A DNA stretch of 16,069 nt from Angelakisella sp. (GCA_020024515.1 JAHHTR010000042.1:1-16069); one strand, 5' to 3'. Shown: positions 1 to 7,248, counted from the stretch's first letter. The notes: generated from the sequence alone by a model not told the origin. Program-made: numbers and translations.

Positions 1-10
1 TAAAATCAAA

Positions 11-44
11 AGCCCAAAATCTCAATCGGATTTTGGGCTTTTTC
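11..44. terminator. Hairpin terminator, probably bidirectional
   Basis: A perfect 10-bp inverted repeat (AGCCCAAAAT at 11-20, ATTTTGGGCT at 30-39) encloses a 9-nt loop. On the plus strand it is followed by a T run (38-42). On the minus strand the following bases are TTTTGATTTTA, a weaker U-rich tail. It lies about 65 nt beyond the stop codon of the EIIC gene and probably ends the long minus-strand operon. It may also stop a plus-strand transcript entering from outside the window. Confidence 0.8.
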
Positions 45-54
45 TACACTCTGA

Positions 55-76
55 GGTGGTGTATTTATACACCGCC
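55..76. repeat. Second hairpin in the terminal intergenic region
   Basis: A 9-bp stem (55-63 with 68-76, one G-T pair) has a 4-nt loop. On the plus strand it is followed by CCTTTTA, a poor U tract; on the minus strand no T run follows. It sits between the EIIC stop and the stronger hairpin at 11-39, so it may act as an accessory stem protecting the 3' end. A terminator role of its own is doubtful. Confidence 0.5.
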
Positions 77-105
77 CTTTTACAGTTTGTAAAATGATAT
101 ATTTG

Positions 106-1875
106 TTATTTATTATTTTGTCTGTTTTTGTTTTTATTTTTATTACCGGAATATTTTCCGTGTTTGTTAGTATTTGTTTGCGAAAAATTATCTTTATTTT
201 CTACTGTTTTATTTTCAGAAACGGCTTTTTCATTATTATTCTCAATAGGTTCATTGTTTTTTTCTTGAATTATTTCCTCATACTTTTCTTTAAGTTTTTC
301 TTCTCCTTCTTGAACATCATCTTTATTATTCGGTAAATTTTTTACAGTAACATCGTCAGAGTTGATTTTATTTAAAGCTATTTCTATATTTTTGTGATGC
401 TTTTCCGCTTGTTTTTTAGTTTTTTCAATTATCTTTTCTTCAACAGCTCTTTTAAGTTCAAGTTTTTTGTTTTCTTTTTCTTCTTCAATTTTATCAATAT
501 TGCTTGGACGCAACTCATTTGTCTTTTTGATATATTTTTTTACATAACCTGTTAAACGATTGTAGTTCCATATAAGAAGTAATATAGTGATTACTATTAT
601 TATTGCCAAACCTGTTATACCAAATGTTATTAAATGATTAGTGATATATGAAAATGGTGTGACACCATAAAAAGTAGTAAACGCACCTTTATTCGCATAC
701 AGTTCAGGATTTATTATTTCAAGTTTTTTTGTTACCACACCTGCCATTGATTGCGATACAAATGTAAGTGTGAAGTACGAAATTATCGCTGAGATTATTG
801 TTTTAATTATTCCACCACGACAAATAAGAACTAAAATAAGCATTATATATGGCAAATACATAAAGTTTTCAAATGGAATATATGTAGTAAAATTAAATAT
901 TTTGACAAAAACCAAAACAATAGGAACACAGATTACTGACAAAACAAGTGCAGCAGGATTACCTAAACCGCAATATATAGGTAGGGCAAGATTAATATTT
1001 CCTATAAGTCCAAATTTTTCAGATGAAAATGTCTTTAATCCTTGTGAAAAAGCTTTTAAGCTGTCACTTAAAAATATCATTATTCTTGGCAATATAAATA
1101 TATAAGCACCCATAGTAATTGCCATTTGGATAGAAGTTATAAAATCACCGCTACAAATAAGCAATGTAATAAAAACAACTATTGTTGAAAGAAAAGTAGG
1201 TTTGCCCCAATATCCTATTTTTTTATTGATATATCCCAATGTTATATCTTTTTGCAGTACTTTGGGTAAAAATGAGAATATTTTGCTTATGATACCGCCA
1301 ATAGGTGCAAAACTGACAGCAACATTATTTGAAAAAGTTATTGATGGTAAATTACAATATTTTTCAACATCTGAATACATAGAATCACTGATAACAAGCG
1401 TAACGATTACAACTGCACCTGTTACTATTAAACCATAAGATAATTTTCCTGTGATTATTTCTGCCATACCTCCCGCAAAAGAAGCTATCCATATACTCCA
1501 AAAATCCAAATTAAATGTTCTTATGCAACCGCAAAGAAGTAATATTAAATTAAGAAGTATGGCAAAAGGCAAAATATAAAAACCACTCTGTGATGTTTGT
1601 GAAACTGTCATTGCAACTGATTGTGATATATCGGTGTAGCTGCTGGTTAGTTCAAGCTTTAATGCTATAACTTTTCCGAATTCCGATAATAAACTACCGA
1701 AATTGTTTGTAAGTATATACATTAAATAAATACAAAAAGCTGTTGTAATAGAATCTTTTGCTGATGCTTTAAATCCGTTTTTTAAAATTAAATTTAATAA
1801 AAAGAGTATAAATGGTATTACAATAAAAGCACCCAGTAAAAGTGGTTTATTAAAAAATGTTACTAATAAATTCAA
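106..1875 (-). CDS. Orphan galactitol-family PTS EIIC-like permease with charged C-terminal tail
   Basis: The membrane part resembles the GatC/EIIC-GAT family: many hydrophobic segments, the stretch CIRTFNLDFWSIWIASF (near residues 117-133) that parallels a GatC region, and the family's loops further on. EIIC subunits form the membrane channel for a sugar phosphorylated by EIIB. No EIIA or EIIB gene lies in the window. After the last membrane segment a tail of about 138 residues, rich in Lys, Glu and Asn, follows and looks cytoplasmic, partly coiled-coil and partly disordered; GatC proteins normally end soon after the membrane domain. I chose the TTG at 1875 (589 aa) because GGAGG (1884-1888) lies 8 nt before it; a start at the TTG at 1890 would put the ribosome site inside the gene. 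It is the last gene of the rpe/Rnf-like operon. Family fairly sure, substrate unknown. Confidence 0.75.
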   Translation of the reverse strand: MNLLVTFFNKPLLLGAFIVIPFILFLLNLILKNGFKASAKDSITTAFCIYLMYILTNNFGSLLSEFGKVIALKLELTSSYTDISQSVAMTVSQTSQSGFYILPFAILLNLILLLCGCIRTFNLDFWSIWIASFAGGMAEIITGKLSYGLIVTGAVVIVTLVISDSMYSDVEKYCNLPSITFSNNVAVSFAPIGGIISKIFSFLPKVLQKDITLGYINKKIGYWGKPTFLSTIVVFITLLICSGDFITSIQMAITMGAYIFILPRIMIFLSDSLKAFSQGLKTFSSEKFGLIGNINLALPIYCGLGNPAALVLSVICVPIVLVFVKIFNFTTYIPFENFMYLPYIMLILVLICRGGIIKTIISAIISYFTLTFVSQSMAGVVTKKLEIINPELYANKGAFTTFYGVTPFSYITNHLITFGITGLAIIIVITILLLIWNYNRLTGYVKKYIKKTNELRPSNIDKIEEEKENKKLELKRAVEEKIIEKTKKQAEKHHKNIEIALNKINSDDVTVKNLPNNKDDVQEGEEKLKEKYEEIIQEKNNEPIENNNEKAVSENKTVENKDNFSQTNTNKHGKYSGNKNKNKNRQNNK

Positions 1876-1883
1876 CTTTTTTT

Positions 1884-1888
1884 CCTCC
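1884..1888 (-). promoter_or_regulatory. Ribosome binding site that decides the EIIC start
   Basis: GGAGG reads on the minus strand 8 nt before the TTG at 1875-1873. The longer open frame starts at a TTG at 1890 whose second and third codons are this ribosome site, so the shorter protein is the better model. Confidence 0.75.
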
Positions 1889-1939
1889 AAAAATTTTTTA
1901 AATACCCTCTTGTTTTTTAAAAATCACAAATAATTGATA

Positions 1940-3172
1940 TTAAATAACATTAAAGTAAAGTATATTTTTACAATCATTTTCTTCAAAAGCTTGTTTTTGT
2001 TCCTTTATTTTAACTTCATCAAAAATAATTTCTTCTCCATCAATTATACTGCTGTGTTCTTGTAGAGTATATATTTTATTTTGACAATTAAAATCTTTTG
2101 TTTTTTTCAAAACAAGACTGAGTGTTTGATAAGGTTGTGCTGATGGTTGAGGTAGTGCTATTTTTTCAGTAACCAGTCCTCTGCCGAAAATGTGTGGGCG
2201 AATATCAAAAACTACATTTTCTATATTATTCAGTAGTTTATCTATCTCCATTCCATACATAGAACCCTTTGTATCAAAGATACCATATCCTGAGATTATC
2301 GGTATAATTGTCACATTTTTTTCTTTTTTACCATCTATTACAATATTTAAAAAGTCATTAATAACATCTGTTTTATTTATTACTTCGCCTTGTGCACCGT
2401 AGGTTGCCTTTTCTAATGATATGCCTGTTGGGAACTGTACTCCGTCAAGCAAAATAATATCCAAGTATTTGGATACATCATCTGTTATTTGTATAATATA
2501 ATCTCTGGCACGTGCAGAATTTGGATTTAGCCAAGTCTTTCCACCTAAATCTTTTGAATTGTCTATCCAGTTAATTTCACTGTTCATATATTTTACTGCG
2601 GCATCATTCATAGAAGCAGGTGCAGTTTTGTCTTTAAAAGCAAAAATACGTCCAACAGGAATAAGTCCCTGTGCTTTTATAATATCCACGCATTTTTTCA
2701 GATCATAAGTTGTTTCATTAAGTGTAAGATTATTAATAACAACGTCAAGCTTAGAATTATACATAACTCTGCCATCAACATTCTTAATATCAAAAACAAC
2801 TTGTTTTGTGCCCTGTTGTTTTAGTGTGTTAAGTGTTGAAATCAATAAATTTTCATCAAGCATTACATTATGATCTATAAAAACAGATTTTCCTGTAAAT
2901 TTTATATTTGTGCTTTCTTCGACTTTTGGAGCTGATGTTCCGGAAATACTTACATCAGAAGATGATGGAAGTGTGGAAGATGTATTTTGTTCTTGGCTTT
3001 GAGTGGTTCTGGGGATAAATTTTGATACATATTTAAATGTTGGATCAAATGAGAACCAACCGATAACCGCTACGCCTATCAATACTACACTCCATATTAT
3101 ACGACGTTTCATAATAATCTTTTTTTGTCCGCTCCAATTATACGTGTCTCTTTTAACTTTTCTATTTTGCAA
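1940..3172 (-). CDS. Membrane-anchored DUF4015 (putative glycoside hydrolase-like) protein
   Basis: A 410-aa protein with a basic N-terminus, one membrane segment (about residues 24-42), a Ser/Thr/Gln-rich linker (about 55-90) and an extracytoplasmic domain resembling the DUF4015 putative glycosyl hydrolase (TIM-barrel) family. Visible family-like stretches are VVFDIKNVDGRV (125-136), GLIPVGRIFAFKDK (169-182), WLNPNSARARDY (214-225) and IILLDGVQFP (239-248), matching the family's acidic strand end (typically FDYVRFP). The family's MVYPSHY-like stretch is replaced here by FDIRPHIFGRG (322-332), so it is a divergent member and catalysis is uncertain. The start is TTG with AAAGGA 9 nt upstream. 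It lies 38 nt after the RnfA-like gene and about 64 nt before the EIIC gene, with no terminator seen on either side, so it is probably in the same operon. The substrate is unknown. Confidence 0.72.
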   Translation of the reverse strand: MQNRKVKRDTYNWSGQKKIIMKRRIIWSVVLIGVAVIGWFSFDPTFKYVSKFIPRTTQSQEQNTSSTLPSSSDVSISGTSAPKVEESTNIKFTGKSVFIDHNVMLDENLLISTLNTLKQQGTKQVVFDIKNVDGRVMYNSKLDVVINNLTLNETTYDLKKCVDIIKAQGLIPVGRIFAFKDKTAPASMNDAAVKYMNSEINWIDNSKDLGGKTWLNPNSARARDYIIQITDDVSKYLDIILLDGVQFPTGISLEKATYGAQGEVINKTDVINDFLNIVIDGKKEKNVTIIPIISGYGIFDTKGSMYGMEIDKLLNNIENVVFDIRPHIFGRGLVTEKIALPQPSAQPYQTLSLVLKKTKDFNCQNKIYTLQEHSSIIDGEEIIFDEVKIKEQKQAFEENDCKNILYFNVI

Positions 3173-3210
3173 AATTAATGTTCCTTTCTAAACTCAAAAG
3201 TTATTATTAA

Positions 3211-3822
3211 TTATAACGTTATACCATGTCCCAAAAGTCCTAAAAGTGCCATTGAAACAATGCCAAAAGTTAGTATTGTAATAGGTGTACCCAAATAATG
3301 TGCTGGTATTGTTGATTCTTTCAATCTTTTTTGCATAAAATAATTCAGTATCATCAAAAGCCAAACACCCAAACCACTACCCAAACCATAACAAATGGAA
3401 TCAAGTATCAGCATACGTTCAGCAGAGATAGTTATTATTATGGCTATTGGCAAAAATCCAAAAACAATACTCGGACTTATTTTTTGTGCTTTTTTCTTTC
3501 GTCTTTTTTGATATATAGGCACTATAAAGCCATGATAAATGCCCAAAAGCAGTATCATAATCACACTGTACAGCATTACACTGAATGCCGGTAAAGTCCA
3601 AGTTGAAAGATGAAATACCCTGTTATTCATAATTACAGACAGCCATGCAGAAATACTTGCTATAAAAGAAATAATTACAGACAGAGCACCGGTTATATGT
3701 ACTTTTTTAACTGTATTGACTTCACTGATCGGAAACTTTACATAAACACCTTTTGCAAGAACAATATTTTGAGAAATAGCAGCACCTATTATTAAAAATA
3801 GATATGTAAACACACTATACAT
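3211..3822 (-). CDS. RnfA-like (Rnf-Nqr family) membrane protein lacking iron-ligand cysteines
   Basis: A 203-aa protein with about six membrane segments that aligns along its whole length with RnfA/RsxA/NqrE. The N-terminal NxVLxK (residues 19-24), the SAW segment (58-60), the YGxGSGLG region (145-152) and the C-terminal helix all match. In true RnfA the half-membrane loops LGxCP and TNCAVLG each give a Cys that holds the intramembrane iron centre. Here the first loop reads GVYVKFP (25-31), with Lys29 at the Cys position, and the second is about IIITISAERM (128-137), with no Cys. The only Cys is C144, elsewhere. The ATG overlaps the stop of the RnfE-like gene (TAATG), with GAGGAG 8 nt upstream. 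No rnfB follows, unlike a normal Rnf operon. Family membership is secure; electron transfer is unlikely. Confidence 0.85.
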   Translation of the reverse strand: MYSVFTYLFLIIGAAISQNIVLAKGVYVKFPISEVNTVKKVHITGALSVIISFIASISAWLSVIMNNRVFHLSTWTLPAFSVMLYSVIMILLLGIYHGFIVPIYQKRRKKKAQKISPSIVFGFLPIAIIITISAERMLILDSICYGLGSGLGVWLLMILNYFMQKRLKESTIPAHYLGTPITILTFGIVSMALLGLLGHGITL

Positions 3823-4559
3823 TATGCACTCTCCTCATCTATAACTACTGTCATTCTCTTCTTTAATCTATATGTTACAAATCTTGATATAAATGCAATG
3901 ATAAATGCAACCAACATAAAACCGAAAAAGGGTAATGTAATACTTGATACTTTTATACTGATTGGAATTTTGTAATTAAATATTTGGTTATTACCGAATA
4001 TTTCTCTTATTGCAGATGTTATTAGCATAAGAACAGCAAAGTATACAAGATTTCTCAAACATCTCATTGTAACTATGGATATTTTTAGCAGAGATTTTTT
4101 TTCAAATACAGAATATATTAACGGATACGCAGACAATAAATATAAATATTTTCCTACTGTACCGCTTACGTCAGGGAAATATGCACGCAGTACAATGGCA
4201 AGTAGGGTGATTATACCCATTGATACAACTACGCAAAATGCGGCAGTTGCCCATTCCGGAATATTCATTTTTTCGGAAAGCACAAATCTTAACATTGCAA
4301 CAGGTATCATTATGACGGATAAAATTACAATTAATACCAATGCTGTTTTTACATTTAGTGATGTCATTATTAAGAAGGGAAGCATAAAAAGTGTGGACAT
4401 AGACATACCTTCCCAGTTCTTCATCATTTTTGCAAATTTTTTATCAACTTTTGCTTTTCTATGTTTTATATTAAAGTCTTTTTCTTTATGTGTAATATGT
4501 GTTTCCACATCAGTTATTTTTAATGAAGTCTCTTTGTCGTTGATTTTGTCGTTTTGCAA
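3822..4559 (-). CDS. RnfE-like (Rnf-Nqr family) membrane protein lacking iron-ligand cysteines
   Basis: A 245-aa protein. A hydrophilic N-terminal extension of about 45 residues is followed by a six-helix Rnf-Nqr domain. The best landmark is AIREIFGNNQIF (183-194), which matches SLREIIGNGTLF of E. coli RsxE. The family motif GLCPLLAVT is here FMLPFLIMT (58-66), so Cys becomes Leu60. The motif VxNCxxxGRAEAFA is replaced by LLSAYPLIYSVFEKK (141-155), putting Pro146 at the second Cys. C109 and C167 lie outside these loops. The TTG start has a strong AAGGAGG (4567-4573) 7 nt upstream. The gene overlaps the 3' end of the RnfD-like gene by 50 nt in another frame and shares TAATG with the RnfA-like gene, so translation is probably coupled. 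rnfG, which normally lies between rnfD and rnfE, is absent. Confidence 0.85.
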   Translation of the reverse strand: MQNDKINDKETSLKITDVETHITHKEKDFNIKHRKAKVDKKFAKMMKNWEGMSMSTLFMLPFLIMTSLNVKTALVLIVILSVIMIPVAMLRFVLSEKMNIPEWATAAFCVVVSMGIITLLAIVLRAYFPDVSGTVGKYLYLLSAYPLIYSVFEKKSLLKISIVTMRCLRNLVYFAVLMLITSAIREIFGNNQIFNYKIPISIKVSSITLPFFGFMLVAFIIAFISRFVTYRLKKRMTVVIDEESA

Positions 4560-5517
4560 AACTACGCCTCCTTCGTTTTGTATGTATGTTTTCTACTACG
4601 CTATCTATACATGGCACCATAAAATTCAAAACCAAAATTGCAAATGGTTCACTGATTTCAAATACGCTGAAATGACGAAATAGCATTATAACTATACCTG
4701 ACAGTACGGCATATATATCCATTGCTGTGCCTCTTACAGGTGTTGTTACAGGATCTGTAAGTAAAAATGTCATAAAAAATATTGTTGGCATAGCACAAAC
4801 TTCGTAAAATACAGATTTTAAGCCTGTGGCATTTGTACGTGGAAAAAAGTATGCAAAAATAGAAAGAGATAATAAAGTAAAGAAAATTTGTCTTATACGA
4901 ATATCTTTTCTTACTATAAGATACAGCATACATGCAATCAGTAAATATATATGGCTTACACCGATCGCTGATGGAACATTTCCTATTAGAATATCACTTA
5001 TGGTATTTTGCGGAATACCACCGACAGACATATTATAAGCTAAACTTTTGTGTATAACATTAGTTTGTTGTATATTGTAGTAGGTGAACGGATCTCTGTA
5101 CTGAAATATTTCTGTTGAAAATGTTATTATAACCATTGCAAGTCCGCATGCGGCAGGATTAAAAACATTTTGGCCTGTTCCACCAAAAGGATATTTTGCA
5201 ACAAAAATTGCAAAAATATTTGCTAAAACAATGATGTGAAAAGGAATATCTATCGGCATTAATAAGCCGATTATCATAGAGGTTACTATCGATGAGTAAT
5301 CTCTGGGATTAACTTTTTTATTTAGCAGTAGTGATGTTACTATATGTGTCGCTACTCCACTGGCAACTGATACGAGCAAAATATAAATAGTTTTTATACC
5401 ATAATAGTATACGGATACTGCATACAATATAAATAGCATTACTATAACATCAAGCAACATTTTTATATTACTGTTACTACTTCTAATATGGGGGGCAGAA
5501 TGTATTTCAAACTTCAT
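4510..5517 (-). CDS. RnfD-like membrane protein lacking the FMN-carrying threonine
   Basis: A 335-aa RnfD/NqrB-family protein with about nine or ten membrane segments. Conserved signatures are KYPFGGTGQNVFNPAACGLA (108-127; RnfD has GGLGxNxFNPA), FLLTDPVTTPV (251-261; FxATDPVTSP) and the C-terminal FAILVLNFMVPCID (292-305). Normal RnfD carries covalent FMN on Thr of an SGATP-type motif. The equivalent stretch here is SVGGIPQ (164-170), followed by the expected spacing to ILIGNVPSAIG (176-186), so Ile168 replaces Thr and this FMN cannot be attached. The C-terminus is very basic (four Arg in a row at 315-318). The ATG overlaps the end of the RnfC-like gene by 11 nt; AGGAGG (5531-5536) lies an unusually long 13 nt upstream. 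Confidence 0.85.
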   Translation of the reverse strand: MKFEIHSAPHIRSSNSNIKMLLDVIVMLFILYAVSVYYYGIKTIYILLVSVASGVATHIVTSLLLNKKVNPRDYSSIVTSMIIGLLMPIDIPFHIIVLANIFAIFVAKYPFGGTGQNVFNPAACGLAMVIITFSTEIFQYRDPFTYYNIQQTNVIHKSLAYNMSVGGIPQNTISDILIGNVPSAIGVSHIYLLIACMLYLIVRKDIRIRQIFFTLLSLSIFAYFFPRTNATGLKSVFYEVCAMPTIFFMTFLLTDPVTTPVRGTAMDIYAVLSGIVIMLFRHFSVFEISEPFAILVLNFMVPCIDSVVENIHTKRRRRSFAKRQNQRQRDFIKNN

Positions 5518-6586
5518 TTTTAAATCTGTTCCTCCTATTATATAGTAAAATTGTCTCTGCTATATTTATTTTTGACGGGCAAACATAACTACAACACATA
5601 CAACTTACGCACATTTTACTGTCTAACTTATCTATTTCTCTGTTTGTCTCATCATCTCTTGAAATTATATTTTTATATAACTGCATTGGATTGAGCCTTG
5701 AAGGACAAACATCAATACATTTTCCACAACGAATACAGCCATAATCTTTGTGTATTTCTTTTTCGTGTATAGCAAGTATACCCTGTGTGGAAATTTTTAT
5801 TTTTTGCGAATCTATATCACGTATTGCTTCACCTGTCAAACTGCCTCCAAGTATTATGCGTGTTGGTTTTACACTGAACCCTGTTCTTTCAAGTAAATCA
5901 GAAACAGGTAACCCTATTTCAGCCTCAATATTTTGTGGGTGTTTTACGGCATTTCCCGCAACTGTGATGATTGTTGTTTTATGTTCTATGCCTTGATAAA
6001 CAGCTCTTGCAAGGTGAACAAGCGAACAAGCACCTATATAGATGTACCTGTTATCACGGTAATCATACCACAACTTCTTCATTCTTATATCTGCGGGATA
6101 TTTTGTGTTTAGGGCAAGAATAGGATATTTTGATATTTTGCGAGGGAAAATTTTTTTAACTTCATTAGATGAATTTTTTAAGTATGTTTCTATTATACAT
6201 TTCTGAGCACCTGTTGCCTTTAATGCAAGCTCTATACCTTTTATGAGTTTTTCCTTATAATGCACAATAGTACACATTTGACTTGTTATATAAGGCTCAT
6301 CGTCTATTGCGTCTATCAGTAGAATAATATTTTTTTTCCCTATACACGCATTAAGTTTTTCTGACAACAAATATTCATCACGTTCATCAAAAATTTTGGC
6401 TTCTTCCGCTCTTTTAAGTATTTCTTTGTCTGATATTTCATCAATATTGTTATATATTTTGGCATTGGGAATTTTTTTAAAATCAACATTTGAAAGCATT
6501 AGTGTGGTTTTATTAAGAAGAGTATCCTCTTTTAATTGTGCCATATTAACACCACGTATATTAAAAGAAAATGGTTTAATTCTCAA
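5507..6586 (-). CDS. RnfC-like protein with two 4Fe-4S motifs but no recognisable flavin/NADH site
   Basis: A 359-aa RnfC homologue, shorter than usual RnfC (about 440 aa or more). The C-terminal ferredoxin part is intact: CIRCGKCIDVCP (C284, C287, C290, C294) and CVSCMCCSYVCP (C326, C329, C332, C336), two CxxCxxCxxxCP sets as in RnfC. A central stretch, VAGNAVKHPQNIEAEIGLPV, matches the soluble beta-grasp region of RnfC, and DDEPYIT (96-102) replaces the usual ECEPYLT. The glycine-rich GGAGFPT loop that holds the flavin/NADH site is absent; the corresponding region reads AEEAKIFDERDEYLL. The TTG at 6586 lies 2 nt after the rpe stop, with AGGAGG (6597-6602) in the end of rpe 10 nt upstream. 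A GTG at 6622 would extend into rpe and lacks a site. Homology sure, NADH oxidation unlikely. Confidence 0.85.
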   Translation of the reverse strand: MRIKPFSFNIRGVNMAQLKEDTLLNKTTLMLSNVDFKKIPNAKIYNNIDEISDKEILKRAEEAKIFDERDEYLLSEKLNACIGKKNIILLIDAIDDEPYITSQMCTIVHYKEKLIKGIELALKATGAQKCIIETYLKNSSNEVKKIFPRKISKYPILALNTKYPADIRMKKLWYDYRDNRYIYIGACSLVHLARAVYQGIEHKTTIITVAGNAVKHPQNIEAEIGLPVSDLLERTGFSVKPTRIILGGSLTGEAIRDIDSQKIKISTQGILAIHEKEIHKDYGCIRCGKCIDVCPSRLNPMQLYKNIISRDDETNREIDKLDSKMCVSCMCCSYVCPSKINIAETILLYNRRNRFKNEV

Positions 6587-6588
6587 TT

Positions 6589-7248
6589 TTATACTGCCTC
6601 CTCTGCAAGTTTTCGCAGACACTCTACCTCACTTTTTCTGTCTTTTGCCTTGAAAACAGCTGAACCTGCAACAAAACAATCAGCACCGTTTTTTGCACAT
6701 TCGGCAATAGTTGCTTGCGATACTCCGCCATCTACTTGTATAATTGGAGGATTTTCCATATTTTTAACAGCCTCACGTAAAGCTTTTACTTTTGGCATCA
6801 TATCCGACATAAAACTTTGTCCACCAAATCCCGGTTCTACTGTCATTACAAGTATCAAATCCACATCATTAATAAATGGCAATATATCTGAAACCGAAGT
6901 TTTTGGTTTTATTGATATGCCTGCCTTAACTCCTTTTTCTTTTATCATTTTTATTGTTTCTTTTGGATCTCCGTTTGCTTCCAAGTGAAAAGTTATTAAA
7001 TCGGAACCGCATTTTACCAAATCATCTATATATTTTTGTGGTTCACTTATCATTATATGAACATCAAAAAACATATCTGTTTTTTTACGCAATACCTCGA
7101 TAACGGGCATACCGAATGAAATGTTTGGTACAAAATGACCGTCCATTACATCAAGGTGCAACATTTCTGCTCCGGAACGCTCTATATCTTTAATTTCAGC
7201 ATCTAAATTAGCAAAATCAGCTGATAATAGTGATGGTGATATTTTCAT
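6589..7248 (-). CDS. rpe: Ribulose-phosphate 3-epimerase
   Basis: A 219-aa TIM-barrel enzyme of normal length that interconverts ribulose 5-phosphate and xylulose 5-phosphate in the pentose phosphate pathway, in the cytoplasm. It opens with MKISPSLLSADFANL, then HLDVMDGHFVPN (31-42) with the metal ligand and catalytic Asp33, DVHIMI, VMTVEPGFGGQ, and the second Asp in IQVDGG near the C-terminus; the phosphate-gripping glycines are present. The ATG at 7248 has GGAG 5 nt upstream; the frame extends 27 codons further but with no family match. It is the first gene after a good promoter, and the Rnf-like genes follow directly. In related bacteria rpe is usually beside rsgA and other housekeeping genes, so its position as head of an Rnf-like operon is notable. 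Confidence 0.97.
   Translation of the reverse strand: MKISPSLLSADFANLDAEIKDIERSGAEMLHLDVMDGHFVPNISFGMPVIEVLRKKTDMFFDVHIMISEPQKYIDDLVKCGSDLITFHLEANGDPKETIKMIKEKGVKAGISIKPKTSVSDILPFINDVDLILVMTVEPGFGGQSFMSDMMPKVKALREAVKNMENPPIIQVDGGVSQATIAECAKNGADCFVAGSAVFKAKDRKSEVECLRKLAEEAV
6597..6602 (-). promoter_or_regulatory. Ribosome binding site of the RnfC-like gene inside rpe
   Basis: AGGAGG lies in the last codons of rpe, 10 nt before the TTG at 6586. It supports a start just after the rpe stop (TAA 6591-6589) and suggests translational coupling of the Rnf-like genes to rpe. Confidence 0.7.

Noticed and set aside
94..336. Hydrophobic 80-aa plus-strand open frame (many Phe and Ile)
   Set aside because: It is antisense to the Lys/Asn/Glu-rich tail of the EIIC gene; AAA/AAT/GAA codons read backwards give Phe and Ile. 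No ribosome site.
4075..4683. 202-aa plus-strand open frame
   Set aside because: It lies opposite the RnfE- and RnfD-like genes, which have clear homology, and shows no family match or ribosome site.
3211..6586. Functional Na+- or H+-pumping Rnf complex
   Set aside because: Missing rnfG and rnfB, the lost iron-ligand cysteines, the lost FMN threonine and the lost NADH loop argue against ordinary Rnf activity, although annotation by best hit would call these genes rnfCDEA.
6536..6988. 150-aa plus-strand open frame
   Set aside because: It is antisense to rpe and the RnfC-like start; rpe is certain.
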